64,000 nt of DNA from Planomonospora parontospora (GCA_014647935.1 BMQD01000008.1:124001-188000), one strand, 5' to 3'; positions 9,824 through 19,662 are shown, numbered from the stretch's first letter. Made by a program: numbers and translations. The notes: generated by a model from the letters alone, not told the origin.

Positions 9824-11479
9824 TCAGCTCCGGCGGCCGATGGAAAGGGCAGGGCCGGTGCGGTCGGTGAAGAAGTCGTCGCCCTTGTCGTCCACCACGA
9901 TGAAGGCGGGGAAGTCCTCGACCTCGATCTTCCAGACGGCCTCCATGCCGAGCTCCGGGTACTCCAGGACCTCGACCTTCCTGATGCAGTCCTGGGCCAG
10001 GCGGGCGGCCGGGCCGCCGATGGAGCCCAGGTAGAAGCCGCCGTACTTCTGGCACGCCTCGGTGACCTGCCTGGACCGGTTGCCCTTGGCGAGCATGACC
10101 ATGGAGCCGCCCGCGGCCTGGAAGCGCTCGACGTAGGAGTCCATCCGCCCGGCGGTGGTCGGGCCGAAGGAGCCGGAGGCGTAGCCTTCGGGGGTCTTGG
10201 CGGGACCGGCGTAGTAGACGGCGTGGTCCTTCATGTACTGCGGCATCTCGCCGCCCGCGTCGAGCAGCTCGCCGATCTTGGCGTGCGCGATGTCGCGGGC
10301 GACGACCAGCGGACCGGTCAGCGAGAGGCGGGTCTTGACCGGGTACTTGGTCAGCTCGGCGAGGATCTCCGCCATCGGCCGGTTGAGGTCGATCTTCACG
10401 ACGTCGTCCGACAGGTGCTCGTCGGTGGTGTCCGGCAGGAAGCGGGCCGGGTCGGTCTCCAGCCTCTCCAGGAAGACCCCCTCGGGGGTGATCTTCGCCA
10501 GGGCCTGGCGGTCGGCGCTGCAGGAGACCGCGACGGCGACCGGGCAGGAGGCGCCGTGCCGGGGCAGGCGGATCACCCGGACGTCGTGGCAGAAGTACTT
10601 GCCGCCGAACTGGGCGCCGATGCCGAGCTTCTGGGTGAGCTCGAAGACCTTGGCCTCCAGCTCGGTGTCGCGGAAGCCGTGCCCGCTGGGGGAGCCCTCG
10701 GTCGGGATGGAGTCCAGGTAACGGGCGCTGGCGTACTTCGCCGTCTTCAACGCGAACTCGGCCGAGGTGCCGCCCACCACGATCGCCAGGTGGTACGGCG
10801 GGCAGGCGGCCGTGCCGAGGGAGCGGATCTTCTCCTCCAGGAAGGCCAGCATGCGCTTCTCGTTGAGGACGGCCTTGGTCTCCTGGTACAGGAACGACTT
10901 GTTGGCGCTGCCGCCGCCCTTGGCCATGAACAGCAGCTTGTACTCGTCCGGGTGGCCGTGCGGGTCCTCGGCGTACAGCTCGATCTGGGCGGGGAGGTTG
11001 GAGCCGGTGTTCTTCTCCTCCCACATGGTGAGCGGGGCCATCTGGGAGTAGCGCAGGTTCAGCCGGGTGTAGGCGTCGTAGACGCCGCGGGAGATGTGCT
11101 CGGCGTCGGCGCCGTCGGTCAGCACGTGCCGGCCGCGCTTGCCCATCACGATGGCGGTGCCGGTGTCCTGGCACATCGGGAGCACGCCGCCGGCCGAGAT
11201 GGACGCGTTCTTGAGCAGGTCGAGGGCGACGAAGCGGTCGTTGCCGCTGGACTCGGGATCGTCGATGATCTTACGGAGCTGGGCGAGGTGCGACGACCGC
11301 AGGTAGTGCGAGATGTCGTGGATCGCGGTCTCGGTGAGCAGCCGCAGCGCCTCGGGGGCGACCTCCAGGAACCTGCGGCCCGCGGCCTCGACCACACGCA
11401 CCCCCTCGCTGCTGACCAGGCGGTATTCCGTCTCGTCCGTTCCCAGGGGGAGCAGGTCGGTGTAGTCGAACTCGGGCAT
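9824..11479 (-). CDS. Class I (iron-sulfur) fumarate hydratase
   Basis: 551 residues, the length of the FumA/FumB family: an N-terminal Fe-S hydro-lyase alpha domain fused to a C-terminal beta domain. Cysteines expected to hold the oxygen-labile [4Fe-4S] cluster are visible: C103 in [11 protein letters not shown]226 in AACPPYH and C320 in AVSCSADRQ. The beta-domain motifs [24 protein letters not shown] and [12 protein letters not shown] are present (given in part). It catalyses the same fumarate/malate step as FumC at 454-1854. It is probably monocistronic, bounded by a strong terminator. A tartrate dehydratase role cannot be excluded without comparison. Confidence 0.93.
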   Translation of the reverse strand: MPEFDYTDLLPLGTDETEYRLVSSEGVRVVEAAGRRFLEVAPEALRLLTETAIHDISHYLRSSHLAQLRKIIDDPESSGNDRFVALDLLKNASISAGGVLPMCQDTGTAIVMGKRGRHVLTDGADAEHISRGVYDAYTRLNLRYSQMAPLTMWEEKNTGSNLPAQIELYAEDPHGHPDEYKLLFMAKGGGSANKSFLYQETKAVLNEKRMLAFLEEKIRSLGTAACPPYHLAIVVGGTSAEFALKTAKYASARYLDSIPTEGSPSGHGFRDTELEAKVFELTQKLGIGAQFGGKYFCHDVRVIRLPRHGASCPVAVAVSCSADRQALAKITPEGVFLERLETDPARFLPDTTDEHLSDDVVKIDLNRPMAEILAELTKYPVKTRLSLTGPLVVARDIAHAKIGELLDAGGEMPQYMKDHAVYYAGPAKTPEGYASGSFGPTTAGRMDSYVERFQAAGGSMVMLAKGNRSRQVTEACQKYGGFYLGSIGGPAARLAQDCIRKVEVLEYPELGMEAVWKIEVEDFPAFIVVDDKGDDFFTDRTGPALSIGRRS

Positions 11480-11699
11480 CGTCTTCGATCCTCCGTGCCG
11501 GGGGCCTTCTGCCGGTTCTCGCCGGTTCCTGCTAGAGGGTACGGCCTCCCGGCGGGCGTTCCGGAAGGCGCCCGCCGTACGGCTCCGCGGGGCGGGGTCG
11601 CTTCTTGGGCGAACCGTGGCGCGCCCGGGACGTCCGCTTGCCCGCCGGGCGACGGAGAGACGGGTGAACGCATCCGCTCCGCTTCACGAGGAGGAAGCC

Positions 11700-11831
11700 A
11701 TGGAAGCCGCTCAGATCATGATGCTGGGGTTCGGTCTCCTGGTGCTCGCCGGGCTGCTCGTCCCGTTGATCGGGCTCGTGCTGCACGAGCTCGGGCTCCG
11801 GGACCAGGAGTGGCCGATCAGCCACCGCTGA
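11700..11831 (+). CDS. 43-residue single-pass membrane peptide (first of a pair)
   Basis: ATG at 11700 preceded by a strong GAGGAGGA ribosome site (about 11688-11695). The peptide begins MEAAQIMMLG, has one hydrophobic helix of about 22 residues (GLLVLAGLLVPLIGLVL) and ends with a charged tail (HELGLRDQEWPISHR). A second peptide of exactly the same length and plan lies 252 bp downstream (12083-12214): both start Met-Glu, share G-L-L in the helix and a V-L-H turn at the membrane exit. Function unknown; small membrane regulators or stress peptides are possibilities. Confidence 0.65.
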   Translation: MEAAQIMMLGFGLLVLAGLLVPLIGLVLHELGLRDQEWPISHR

Positions 11832-11866
11832 GGGCGGCGGGCCGGATCCGGGCGCTCCTCCGCGCG

Positions 11867-11957
11867 CCCGGTCTCCGTGCGTCCGCGCACCCGGTCTCCG
11901 TGCGCCAGACCTTCGCGGGCCCGGCCTCCGCCTGCCCGTGCGTCCGGTGTCCGTGCG
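11867..11957. repeat. Three copies of a 15-bp direct repeat
   Basis: CCCGGTCTCCGTGCG occurs at 11867-11881 and 11890-11904, with a one- or two-base variant at 11943-11957. They lie between the two small membrane peptide genes. No function apparent. Confidence 0.5.
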
Positions 11958-12082
11958 GGCGAAACGTCCTTGACGGGAACATGCGGTTTCCGTGACGTCC
12001 CTTGCCCGTGCGGGGGAGGCCGTCGGCGCAGGATGGACATGAGGCCGTACGCACCGGATGACCGGCATCTCAGGGGAAGATC

Positions 12083-12214
12083 ATGGAAATCGGTTCTTAT
12101 GTGCTGTTCGCCATCGGCTTGCTCATCATCGGCGGGCTCGTGGGGTCGTTGCTCACCATCGTGCTCCACATGGTCGCCGAGGAGAACAAGAACCAGCGTC
12201 CGCTGCGCCACTGA
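12083..12214 (+). CDS. 43-residue single-pass membrane peptide (second of a pair)
   Basis: ATG at 12083 with AGGGGAAGA about 8 bp upstream; stop at 12212-12214. It begins MEIGSYVLFAIG, has a hydrophobic helix (GLLIIGGLVGSLLTIVL) and a hydrophilic tail (HMVAEENKNQRPLRH). Length, Met-Glu start, helix placement and the VLH exit motif match the peptide at 11700-11831, so I read the two as tandem paralogues. Codon third positions are nearly all G/C, supporting translation. Function unknown. Confidence 0.6.
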   Translation: MEIGSYVLFAIGLLIIGGLVGSLLTIVLHMVAEENKNQRPLRH

Positions 12215-12264
12215 CGGCGGGGCGACGGCCGGCCGCCACCGGGCGCCGCGCCGTCCCCCGCGGG

Positions 12265-13230
12265 TCAGGCCGGCTCAGCGACGGTGACCGCGGCCGCCGG
12301 TCGGCCGGGGACGGCTTCCCCGCGCCCGGGTCCCGCCGGGTCCGGGGCGTCTCTTCCGCGCCCGGGTCCGGCCGTGAGCCCGACGGCGATCCCGGTGATG
12401 ACCAGCCCGGCCCCGGCCAGGTCGGCGGCGGACGGCGCGCCGAGACCGAGCACCGCGCCCGTGACCATCGCGCCGACCGGGATCAGCCCGGCGAACAGCC
12501 CGGCCGCGGCCGCGCCGAGCCGGGGCAGCGCGTCGTACCAGAGGAAGAACGCCACGGCGGTGACGACGACCGCCTGGTAGCCCAGGCCCGCCGCCTCGGC
12601 GCCGGTCGGTACGCGCAGCGCCGCGGACCCGTCGGCCAGCAATCCGATCACCCCGAGCAGCGGTACGGCCAGCGCGGCGGAGTAGGCCGAGACCCGTAGC
12701 GCGCCCAGCCGGGGCAGCAGCGGGATGGCCAGCACCGAGAAGCAGACCTCGCAGGCCAGGGCGCCCAGCGACCACAGCAGTCCGGCCGGGTCGCCGCTGC
12801 CCAGGCCGGTGGCCACGGTGGCCCCGGCGACCACGATCGCCGCCGCCGCCAGCATCCGGGGGGAGGGGCGCCCGCCGATCAGGGCGAGCGCCAGCGGGAC
12901 GGTGCCGAGCACGGTGCCGACCAGTGCGGGGCCCCCGTGCCGGGTGGCCTCGATCACGCACACGTTGAAGATCGCCAGCCCGGTGAGGGCGAGGGCGGCC
13001 AGCAGGGCGGCCTCGCGGGGCGACGGCCGGACGAACCGCAGGCCCGACAGCCGGACGACGGCCAGCAGGATCACCGCGGCCAGCAGGTAGCGCAACGCCT
13101 GCCCGCCGTAGATCGGATAGTCCTCGATCAGCCCGGAGACCCCGGCCAGGGTGCCCACCAGGAACATCGCTCCGGCCGCCTGGGCGGGACCGCGGAACCG
13201 GGCCGCGCGGGTGGTGACAGCATCGCTCAT
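12265..13230 (-). CDS. EamA/DMT-superfamily exporter
   Basis: 321 residues with about ten hydrophobic helices arranged as two EamA repeats, the usual plan of drug/metabolite exporters (amino acids, nucleobases, vitamers). The start at 13230 (MSDAVTTRAARFRGP) gives normal family length; the frame extends further upstream without similarity. It diverges from the MocR-type regulator starting at 13298, with a 67-bp shared promoter region, the standard arrangement in which the regulator controls the transporter. Substrate unknown. Confidence 0.88.
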   Translation of the reverse strand: MSDAVTTRAARFRGPAQAAGAMFLVGTLAGVSGLIEDYPIYGGQALRYLLAAVILLAVVRLSGLRFVRPSPREAALLAALALTGLAIFNVCVIEATRHGGPALVGTVLGTVPLALALIGGRPSPRMLAAAAIVVAGATVATGLGSGDPAGLLWSLGALACEVCFSVLAIPLLPRLGALRVSAYSAALAVPLLGVIGLLADGSAALRVPTGAEAAGLGYQAVVVTAVAFFLWYDALPRLGAAAAGLFAGLIPVGAMVTGAVLGLGAPSAADLAGAGLVITGIAVGLTAGPGRGRDAPDPAGPGRGEAVPGRPAAAVTVAEPA

Positions 13231-13267
13231 GCCCGGAATGCTAGGGAGACAATGGTTTCCCAGTTCA

Positions 13268-13298
13268 GTCCAATCACCGAGCAGAACAGAGGACCAAT
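13268..13298. promoter_or_regulatory. Candidate MocR direct-repeat half-sites
   Basis: GTCCAAT (13268-13274) and GACCAAT (13292-13298) are directly repeated 24 bp apart in the transporter/regulator gap; MocR proteins typically bind direct repeats. Assignment is inference. Confidence 0.3.
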
Positions 13299-14971
13299 TG
13301 GCCGATCTCCATCTGAGCGTCGACCGGGCCGCGGGCGGGATCGCCGGGCAGATCACCCGCGAGCTGCGCGAAGCCGTACGGCAGGGCAGGCTGGCCGCCG
13401 GGGTGCGGCTGCCCGCGAGCCGGGAGCTGGCCAGGGATCTCGGTCTGTCGCGGGGCGTCGTCGTCGAGGCGTACGAGCAGCTGGTCGCCGAGGGGTTCCT
13501 GGTCGCGAAGGTCGGAGCCGGGACCCGGGTGGCCCCCGCCGCGAGCCGCGCTCCCGGCTCCGGTTCCGGCCCTGTCACCGGCCGTCGCTCTGACTCCGGC
13601 CTCGGTTCCAGTCTCGGCTCCGGCCTCAATCCCGGTCCCGGCCTCAATCCCGGTCCCGGTCCCGGTCCCGGTTCCGCTTCCGGCCTGGGTACCGGCCCCG
13701 GCCCCGGTCTCGGTTCCGCTCCCGTTCCCGGGGCCGACGGTGTCCTCCGCCGGGGTTCTCCGGGCGCGGGAGCGGAGCGCCCCGGTCCCGCGGATGCGGG
13801 GACACCGGTCCACGAGTGCGACTACGGGCGCCGCCCCACCTCCCCCGACCTGCGGACCTTCCCCCGGGAGCGGTGGCTGGCCGCGACCAGGCGGGTGCTC
13901 GCCTCCCTTCCCGCCGGAGCCCTGGACTACGGCGATCCCGGCGGCGTCCGGGAGCTGCGCGAGGAACTGGCCGCCTACCTGCGCCGGGTCCGGGGGGCCG
14001 ACGCGACCGCGGACGAACTGGTGATCGTGGGCGGGGTCGCCCAGGGGCTCAGCCTCACCGTCCAGGTACTCGCCGGGCGCTTCCCCGAGCAGGGGGAGCA
14101 CCCCGGCCGCGACCTCGGCTGGTTCACCGGCCGGGCCGCGCGCCCGGCGGACCGCGAGCGCGACCTGCGGCTCGCGGTGGAGGACCCGACCGGCCTGCGC
14201 CAGCTGCCGCTGCTGCGGGCCGCGGGCGCCGACCTGGTCGCGGTCCCGGCCGACGAGGAGGGCATCGACGTGGCGGCGCTGGCCGCGGCGGAGGTCCGGG
14301 CGGTGCTGCTCACCCCGGCCCACCACTACCCGACCGGGGTCGTGCTCTCCCCTCGCCGCCGCGCGGAGCTGACCGAGTGGGCCGCGGCGACGGGTGCGGT
14401 GGTCCTGGAGGACGACTACGACGCGGAGTTCCGGTTCGACCGCGACCCGGTGGGCTGCCTGCAGGGGCTCGCCCCGGGCCGGGTGGTCCTCGCCGGGAGC
14501 GTCAGCAAGTCCCTGGCCCCGGGGCTCCGGCTCGGCTGGGTGGTGGCCCCGCCGCACATCGCCGGAGCGGTACGGCGGGCACGGGCGGAGCAGGACATGG
14601 GGTCGCCGGTGCTGGAGCAGCACGTGCTGGCGGACCTGCTGCGGACCGGGGCCTACGACCGGCACCTGCGGCGGATGCGCCGGGAGTACCGTGCCCGGCG
14701 GGACGCCCTCGTGCGGGCCCTGGCCGAGCACCTCCCCGAAGTCACCGTGTGGGGCGTCTCCGCCGGGCTGCACCTGTTCGCCGAGCTGCCCGGCGGCTGG
14801 GACGAGCGGGCCGTCGCGGCGGCGGCCCGGGCCCGGGGCCTGGCGGTCGAGCCGGTGGCCCCGATGCGCCGCCGGCCGGGCCCGCCCGCCCTGGTCATGG
14901 GGTTCGCCCGGCTCCCCGCCCAGCGCGCGGGGGAGATCGTCGCCGCGGTCGCCGGTGACCTCGCCCGCTGA
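13298..14971 (+). CDS. MocR-type regulator: GntR HTH fused to an aminotransferase fold
   Basis: About 557 residues from TTG 13298, chosen because the winged helix begins immediately after it (ADLHLSVDRAAGGIAG) and AGAGGA precedes it. An N-terminal GntR domain (PASRELARDLGLSRGVVVEAYEQL) is joined to a fold-type I PLP domain with the Schiff-base lysine K404 in GSVSKSLAPG and the LEDDYDAEFRFD motif. The linker (about 88-165) is unusually long and low in complexity, built of Gly-Pro-Ser-Leu-Asn repeats. It probably senses a PLP-amino acid adduct and controls the divergent EamA exporter. Confidence 0.9.
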   Translation: MADLHLSVDRAAGGIAGQITRELREAVRQGRLAAGVRLPASRELARDLGLSRGVVVEAYEQLVAEGFLVAKVGAGTRVAPAASRAPGSGSGPVTGRRSDSGLGSSLGSGLNPGPGLNPGPGPGPGSASGLGTGPGPGLGSAPVPGADGVLRRGSPGAGAERPGPADAGTPVHECDYGRRPTSPDLRTFPRERWLAATRRVLASLPAGALDYGDPGGVRELREELAAYLRRVRGADATADELVIVGGVAQGLSLTVQVLAGRFPEQGEHPGRDLGWFTGRAARPADRERDLRLAVEDPTGLRQLPLLRAAGADLVAVPADEEGIDVAALAAAEVRAVLLTPAHHYPTGVVLSPRRRAELTEWAAATGAVVLEDDYDAEFRFDRDPVGCLQGLAPGRVVLAGSVSKSLAPGLRLGWVVAPPHIAGAVRRARAEQDMGSPVLEQHVLADLLRTGAYDRHLRRMRREYRARRDALVRALAEHLPEVTVWGVSAGLHLFAELPGGWDERAVAAAARARGLAVEPVAPMRRRPGPPALVMGFARLPAQRAGEIVAAVAGDLAR

Positions 14972-15111
14972 CGGCCGCCGTCAGGAGGAGCCCCGTCCCG
15001 GACGTCGTGAGCCGTCCGAGCCGAGCCTCCCGTCCCGCGTCTTCCGGCGTCGGGGCTCCGCCCCGTCGGTCCCGGCCCCAGAGTCGGGACCGGGGCCGGG
15101 ACCGGGGGAGG

Positions 15112-16380
15112 TCAGGAGACCGCCGGGGCGGGCTCGGTCCTCGGCCGGAACCCCCCGGCCAGCGGCACGATCAGGGCGATCAGCACCACCGCGGGCACGA
15201 ACGCCGCCCGCACGTCCACGGTGTCGTTGATCGTGCCGACCACGGCGGCGCCGACGACGAACCCGACGTAGTTGAACAGGTTGACCCGCGCGATCGCCGT
15301 CTCGGCCCCGGCGCCGAGCCGCCCCGCCGCCGAGAACGACTGCGGGGCGATGACGGACAGGCCCACCCCGACCAGGCCGAACGCCAGCACGGCCACGACC
15401 GGGCCGGGGGCGGCGACGACGCCGATCGCGCCCAGCGCCCCGACCACCGCGCCCGCGCGGACCACGGGGGCCGGACCGTGGCGGCGGACGGCGAGGTCGC
15501 CGGGGACCCGCGCCAGGAGCATGGCGGCCTGGTAGGCGAAGTAGGCCATCGGCACCAGCCATCCGCTCGCGGCCAGCGCCTTCTCCATGTAGACCGTGCT
15601 GTAGTTGGAGACCGCCGCGTCGCCGACGTAGAGGAACGCCATCGCCAGGCAGAGCGGGACGACCGGCCGCCACGGCACCCGGGCGGGCGCCGTCCCGTCC
15701 CGCGGGGGCGACCCGGCCGGCGCGTCCGCCCCCGGGTGCTCTCCGGCGTCCTCCGCGGTGCTCCCCGCGGCCTTACCCGCCGCGTGCTCCGCGGCCGCCC
15801 GCTGCGGGAACCGCTCCTCGGCGGCGCCGTACAGGCGGGGGAGCAGGGCCAGCGAGACGAGCGCGCCGAGCACCACCGGGACGGAGAACGCCCAGACCAG
15901 ATCCACCTCCAGGGCGCTGAAGGCGGAGTTGAGCCCGGCGCCCAGCATCGAGCCGACGCTCCAGACCGCGTGGAAGCCGGTCAGCACGCTCATGCCGTAC
16001 CGGCGCTCGACCGCGACCGCCTGCATGTTCATCGCCGCGTCGACCGCCCCGACGAAGAGCCCGAAGGCGGCGCTCAGCACGTAGAGCCCGGCGAGCTGGC
16101 CGTTCCAGCCCATCAGGACCACGACGGCGCAGACGGCGAGCTGGGAGAGCCTCAGGACCGGGGCGCTGCCGTACCGCGCGGCCAGGGGGGCGGCGGCGAC
16201 GCTCCCGACGCCCGCGATCAGCGGCACCAGCAGCAGGACCAGCGTGAGGTCGCCGTCGCTCAGCCCGAACGCGCGCTGCAGGTCGGCCACGTGGGTGAGC
16301 AGGGTGGCGAAGCACAGGCCCTGGACGAAGAAGGCGGCCCAGGTCGCCACCCGTGCCTGCCGGTCACGCGGGGTCGGCAT
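15112..16380 (-). CDS. Major facilitator superfamily transporter (YbjJ-like)
   Basis: 422 residues, about 12 transmembrane helices split by a hydrophilic loop around residues 195-240. The helix-5 region VDAAMNMQAVAVERRYGMS followed by FHAVWSVGSMLGAGLN is typical of the YbjJ/FucP-like branch of unknown substrate. It stands alone between the MocR gene (convergent) and the divergent DUF1707 gene. No local clue to the substrate. Confidence 0.85.
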   Translation of the reverse strand: MPTPRDRQARVATWAAFFVQGLCFATLLTHVADLQRAFGLSDGDLTLVLLLVPLIAGVGSVAAAPLAARYGSAPVLRLSQLAVCAVVVLMGWNGQLAGLYVLSAAFGLFVGAVDAAMNMQAVAVERRYGMSVLTGFHAVWSVGSMLGAGLNSAFSALEVDLVWAFSVPVVLGALVSLALLPRLYGAAEERFPQRAAAEHAAGKAAGSTAEDAGEHPGADAPAGSPPRDGTAPARVPWRPVVPLCLAMAFLYVGDAAVSNYSTVYMEKALAASGWLVPMAYFAYQAAMLLARVPGDLAVRRHGPAPVVRAGAVVGALGAIGVVAAPGPVVAVLAFGLVGVGLSVIAPQSFSAAGRLGAGAETAIARVNLFNYVGFVVGAAVVGTINDTVDVRAAFVPAVVLIALIVPLAGGFRPRTEPAPAVS

Positions 16381-16503
16381 CGCGACCTCCAGAGAACATG
16401 AGGGGGGTTCAAGTTCTCGCCAGGCTAGGCGTGTCTCCCCTCCGGGTCAACGGTCGTCCGCGGGCCGGGCGCATCCGGGTCCGGCAGGGATTATCGTCGA
16501 GGC

Positions 16504-17142
16504 GTGGACGATTCCAGGCCCCCCGCGACGCCGGCCGTGCCGCCTCCGGGGCGGCCCCCCGCGACCAGGGGGAGAGCGCCGGAACCCCGCCCCGGCGACC
16601 TGAGGGCGGGCGACTCCGACCGGGAGCGGGTGGCCGCGGTCCTGGGCGACGCGCTCGCCGACGGCAGGCTGGCCCACGACGAGCACGAGGAGCGCCTGGA
16701 GGCGGTCTACCGCGCCCGCACGCTGGGCGAGCTCGCCGCGATCACCGCCGACCTGCTCCCGCCCGAGGCCCAGCCGCTGCGCACCGACGTCCGGCCCGTG
16801 ACGGCCTTCTTCGGCTCGGAGGAGCGCTCGGGCCGCTGGGTGGTGCCCACCCGCTTCTCCGCCACCGCCGTCTGCGCCAACGTCACCCTCGACCTCTGCG
16901 AGGCGCTGCTGCAGTCCAGCCACGTGACCCTCCAGGTCACCGTGATCGGCGGGACGCTCACACTGATCGTCCCGGAGGGCGTGCGGATCGAGATGCCCGC
17001 TTCCCTCTTCCTGGGTGGGAAGAAGAACCAGGTCCGGCCCGCCCCCGACGGTCCGGTCATCGAGATCACCGGCCTCGTCTCGATGGGCAGCGTGATCGCC
17101 AAGTCGCCCAAGCGGCCCCGCCGCTCCTGGTTCCGTCGCTGA
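16504..17142 (+). CDS. DUF1707 protein with LiaF-like C-terminal domain
   Basis: 212 residues from GTG 16504. After a Pro-rich leader, residues 32-85 form the actinobacterial DUF1707 domain (LRAGDSDRERVAAVLGDALADG ... GRLAHDEHEERLEAVYRA, quoted in parts). The rest is a beta-rich domain like the C-terminal part of LiaF/cell-wall-stress proteins (VTVIGGTLTLIVPEGVRIEM). No membrane helix. Its role is uncharacterised; LiaF relatives report envelope stress. Confidence 0.8.
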   Translation: MDDSRPPATPAVPPPGRPPATRGRAPEPRPGDLRAGDSDRERVAAVLGDALADGRLAHDEHEERLEAVYRARTLGELAAITADLLPPEAQPLRTDVRPVTAFFGSEERSGRWVVPTRFSATAVCANVTLDLCEALLQSSHVTLQVTVIGGTLTLIVPEGVRIEMPASLFLGGKKNQVRPAPDGPVIEITGLVSMGSVIAKSPKRPRRSWFRR

Positions 17143-17279
17143 CGCGCGGGGCCTTCCCTCCGGCGATCCGCCGTACGGCCTCCGGCGGGTCCGCCGCAGG
17201 GCCTTCGCGGTGCCCGGAGGGCTTCCGGGCGGCTCCCGGGGCTCCCGGGCGGCTCCCGGACGGCGGGGGCCGCACGGCC

Positions 17280-17312
17280 GCGTCCCGGCGTCCCGGCCGT
17301 CCGCCGGGACGC
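17280..17312. terminator. Hairpin downstream of glpX
   Basis: GCGTCCCGGC (17280-17289) pairs with GCCGGGACGC (17303-17312), loop 13 nt, just beyond the glpX stop on the - strand. The gap 17143-17279 also holds two copies of CCGGGCGGCTCCCGG. Confidence 0.6.
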
Positions 17313-17322
17313 GGTGCTGACC

Positions 17323-18357
17323 CTAGCTGGCGCTGTCGAAGTTGATCGCGCTGTAGGCGCGGAGCTTCCAGAGCTGGTGCTCCGACTCGATCTTGCGGAT
17401 CGTGCCGGAACGGCCGCGCATCACCAGCGAGCTGGTCACGGCCCGGCCGCCCCGGTAGCGCACGCCCTGCATGATCTCGCCGTCGGTGATGCCGGAGGCC
17501 GCGAAGAACACGTCATCGGACTTGACCAGGTCGTCGGTGGTCAGTGTGGCGTCCAGATCGAGGCCCGCATCCAGGGCCTTGCGGCGCTCGGCGTCGTCCC
17601 GCGGCCACAGCCTGCCCTGGATGACCCCGCCCAGGCACTTGAGCGCGCAGGCCGCGATGATGCCCTCGGGCGTGCCGCCGATGCCGAGCATCAGGTCGAT
17701 GCCGGTGCCCGTGCGCGCCGCCATGATCGCGCCGGCCACGTCACCGTCGGTGATGAGCTTGATCCGCGCGCCGGTCTCCCGGATCTCGGCGATGATCTTC
17801 TCGTGCCGGGGCCGGTCGAGGACGACCACGGTCACGTCCGAGGACTCGCACCCCTTGGCACGGGCCACCGCGGCGATGTTGTCGGCCACCGGCGCGTTGA
17901 TGTCCACCGAGGAGGCGGCCTCCGGGCCGGTCACCAGCTTGTCCATGTAGAAGACGGCGGACGGGTCGTACATCGAGCCGCGCTCGCTGACCGCGATCAC
18001 CGAGATGGCGTTGGGCATGCCCAGCGCGGTGAGCCGGGTGCCGTCGATCGGGTCCACGGCCACGTCGCACTCCGCGCCGGTGCCGTCGCCCACGGACTCG
18101 CCGTTGTAGAGCATCGGCGCGTTGTCCTTCTCGCCCTCGCCGATCACGACCACGCCGTTCATCGACACGGTGTTGATCAGCTGCCGCATCGCGTTGACGG
18201 CCGCGCCGTCGGCGCCGTTCTTGTCGCCCCGCCCCACCCAGCGGGCGGCGGCCATCGCGGCGGCCTCGGTCACCCGGACCAGTTCCAGGGCGAGGTTGCG
18301 ATCGGGCGCGTGCGCGCCCGTGGCGAGGGCGGCGGGAACGGACGTCTGCTCGGACAT
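17323..18357 (-). CDS. glpX: Class II fructose-1,6-bisphosphatase
   Basis: 344 residues from ATG 18357. The metal- and substrate-binding motifs of GlpX are intact: [23 protein letters not shown], the RPRHEKII stretch and the GIGGTPEGI loop. It performs the last committed step of gluconeogenesis; actinobacteria usually depend on this class. It forms part of the conserved glpX-DUF4245-xseBA-ispH-ychF block. The divergent TetR gene begins 84 bp away. Confidence 0.96.
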   Translation of the reverse strand: MSEQTSVPAALATGAHAPDRNLALELVRVTEAAAMAAARWVGRGDKNGADGAAVNAMRQLINTVSMNGVVVIGEGEKDNAPMLYNGESVGDGTGAECDVAVDPIDGTRLTALGMPNAISVIAVSERGSMYDPSAVFYMDKLVTGPEAASSVDINAPVADNIAAVARAKGCESSDVTVVVLDRPRHEKIIAEIRETGARIKLITDGDVAGAIMAARTGTGIDLMLGIGGTPEGIIAACALKCLGGVIQGRLWPRDDAERRKALDAGLDLDATLTTDDLVKSDDVFFAASGITDGEIMQGVRYRGGRAVTSSLVMRGRSGTIRKIESEHQLWKLRAYSAINFDSAS

Positions 18358-18381
18358 GGCGGAAGGCCCCTCTCGTGGATT

Positions 18382-18401
18382 ACTGCAACGATCGTAGTTG
18401 T
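18382..18401. promoter_or_regulatory. Candidate operator between glpX and TetR genes
   Basis: A 20-bp partial palindrome centred on ACGATCGT, 14 of 20 positions symmetric, lies 25 bp before the glpX start and 40 bp before the TetR start. It could serve the adjacent TetR protein; weak evidence. Confidence 0.3.
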
Positions 18402-18440
18402 CCCCCTCTTGCCTGGCCGGGAAGGGATAACCTGCCGACC

Positions 18441-19052
18441 ATGAGCAGCGACACGGATCGGTCGGCGACGGGCGTGACCGCACGGACCTCGGAGCGGGGC
18501 GCCGCCACGCGCGTCGCGCTCCTGGCGGCGGCCAGGGAGGTCTTCGTCACGAGCGGCTTCGCCGACGCCGGGGTCACCGAGGTGGTCGCGCGCGCGGGGG
18601 CGAGCGTGGGCAGCCTCTACCACCACTTCTCCGGCAAGGCCGATCTCTATCTGACGCTCTTCGAGGAGTTCCAGGCCCGGCAGACCCAGCGCACCAAGCA
18701 GGCGCTCCAGTCGGCCAGGGCCGAGGGCGAGACCGACCCGATGCGGCTGTTCATCGCCGGGGCCCGCGCCTACCTGGAGGGCTGCCTGGCCGAGCGCGAG
18801 CTCGCCGCGCTGTTCCTGCGCGGTGACGGCCCGCCCGGTTTCGAGCTCGTCATGCGCGACCGGCTGCGCCAGTGGGCCAAGCGCAACGCCGCGCTGTTCG
18901 AGGGCGACGAGGGCGCGCTGGTCGTGGTCGTCACCGGGGCGCTGGCCGCCGCCGTCTCCGAGATCGTCCTGTCGCCGGACGAGGACGCCTCCCGCCGGCT
19001 CGCCGAGGACGTGCTCGCCATCATCGGGCGGATCCCCGGCCCGCAGGCGTGA
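18441..19052 (+). CDS. TetR/AcrR-family transcriptional regulator
   Basis: 203 residues from ATG 18441; an earlier in-frame ATG at 18375 overlaps the glpX promoter and adds residues without similarity. The HTH is clear ([41 protein letters not shown], given as [13 protein letters not shown] and [11 protein letters not shown]). The C-terminal domain is helical. It is divergent from glpX and followed 61 bp later by the DUF4245 gene. Targets unknown; self-regulation is likely. Confidence 0.87.
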   Translation: MSSDTDRSATGVTARTSERGAATRVALLAAAREVFVTSGFADAGVTEVVARAGASVGSLYHHFSGKADLYLTLFEEFQARQTQRTKQALQSARAEGETDPMRLFIAGARAYLEGCLAERELAALFLRGDGPPGFELVMRDRLRQWAKRNAALFEGDEGALVVVVTGALAAAVSEIVLSPDEDASRRLAEDVLAIIGRIPGPQA

Positions 19053-19113
19053 CACCCCGCCCGGCCGCACCTGCAGGCCGGACCGCGCTCCCGGACGGGT
19101 AGTCTCGCCACTC

Positions 19114-19662
19114 GTGCAACGGTTCACTGAGGGTTTCCGCGGCTACGTCGCCGCGATGCTGATCTGCCTTCTCGGCGTCTTCGTCTTCCTGTTGGTCACG
19201 CCGCAGAGCAGGGAAGAGCACATCCCCAGGATCGACTACTCGATCGACGTCGCCAACATGCGGCGCGACGCGCCGTACCAGGTCTGGACGCCCGAGCCGG
19301 TGCCCGCCGACTGGATCCCCACCAGCTCCCGGAAGACCGCGCAGCGGGGCGTGGTGACCTGGCGGCTCGGTTTCGCCACGGCCAAGGGCGCCGACGGCGA
19401 GCGCGAGCACGTGATGCTCGCGCAGAGCGACGAGAAGCCCGCCGCCGGGTTCGCCGACCGGATGGCCAACAGCAACCGGTCCGTCGGCACCGTCCAGATC
19501 GCCGGTGCGGCCTGGGAGAAGCGCCAGCGGGAGGACAAGGACCAGCGCTCGCTGGTGCGGGTCCTGCCCGGCTCCGTGATCGTCGTCACCGGCACCGCCG
19601 GATGGGACGAGCTGACCGCCTTCGCCGGCTCACTGAAGCAGCAGCCGAAGGCCACGTCCTAG
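19114..19662 (+). CDS. DUF4245 membrane-anchored protein
   Basis: 182 residues from GTG 19114 (VQRFTEGFRGYVAAM). One N-terminal transmembrane helix (AAMLICLLGVFVFLLVTP) anchors an extracytoplasmic beta domain. Typical DUF4245 landmarks follow: IDYSIDVANMRRDAPYQVW, the W-R-L-G strand and the C-terminal WDELTAFAGSL. It is conserved beside glpX in actinobacteria (Rv1100 in M. tuberculosis, from memory). Function unknown. Confidence 0.82.
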   Translation: MQRFTEGFRGYVAAMLICLLGVFVFLLVTPQSREEHIPRIDYSIDVANMRRDAPYQVWTPEPVPADWIPTSSRKTAQRGVVTWRLGFATAKGADGEREHVMLAQSDEKPAAGFADRMANSNRSVGTVQIAGAAWEKRQREDKDQRSLVRVLPGSVIVVTGTAGWDELTAFAGSLKQQPKATS

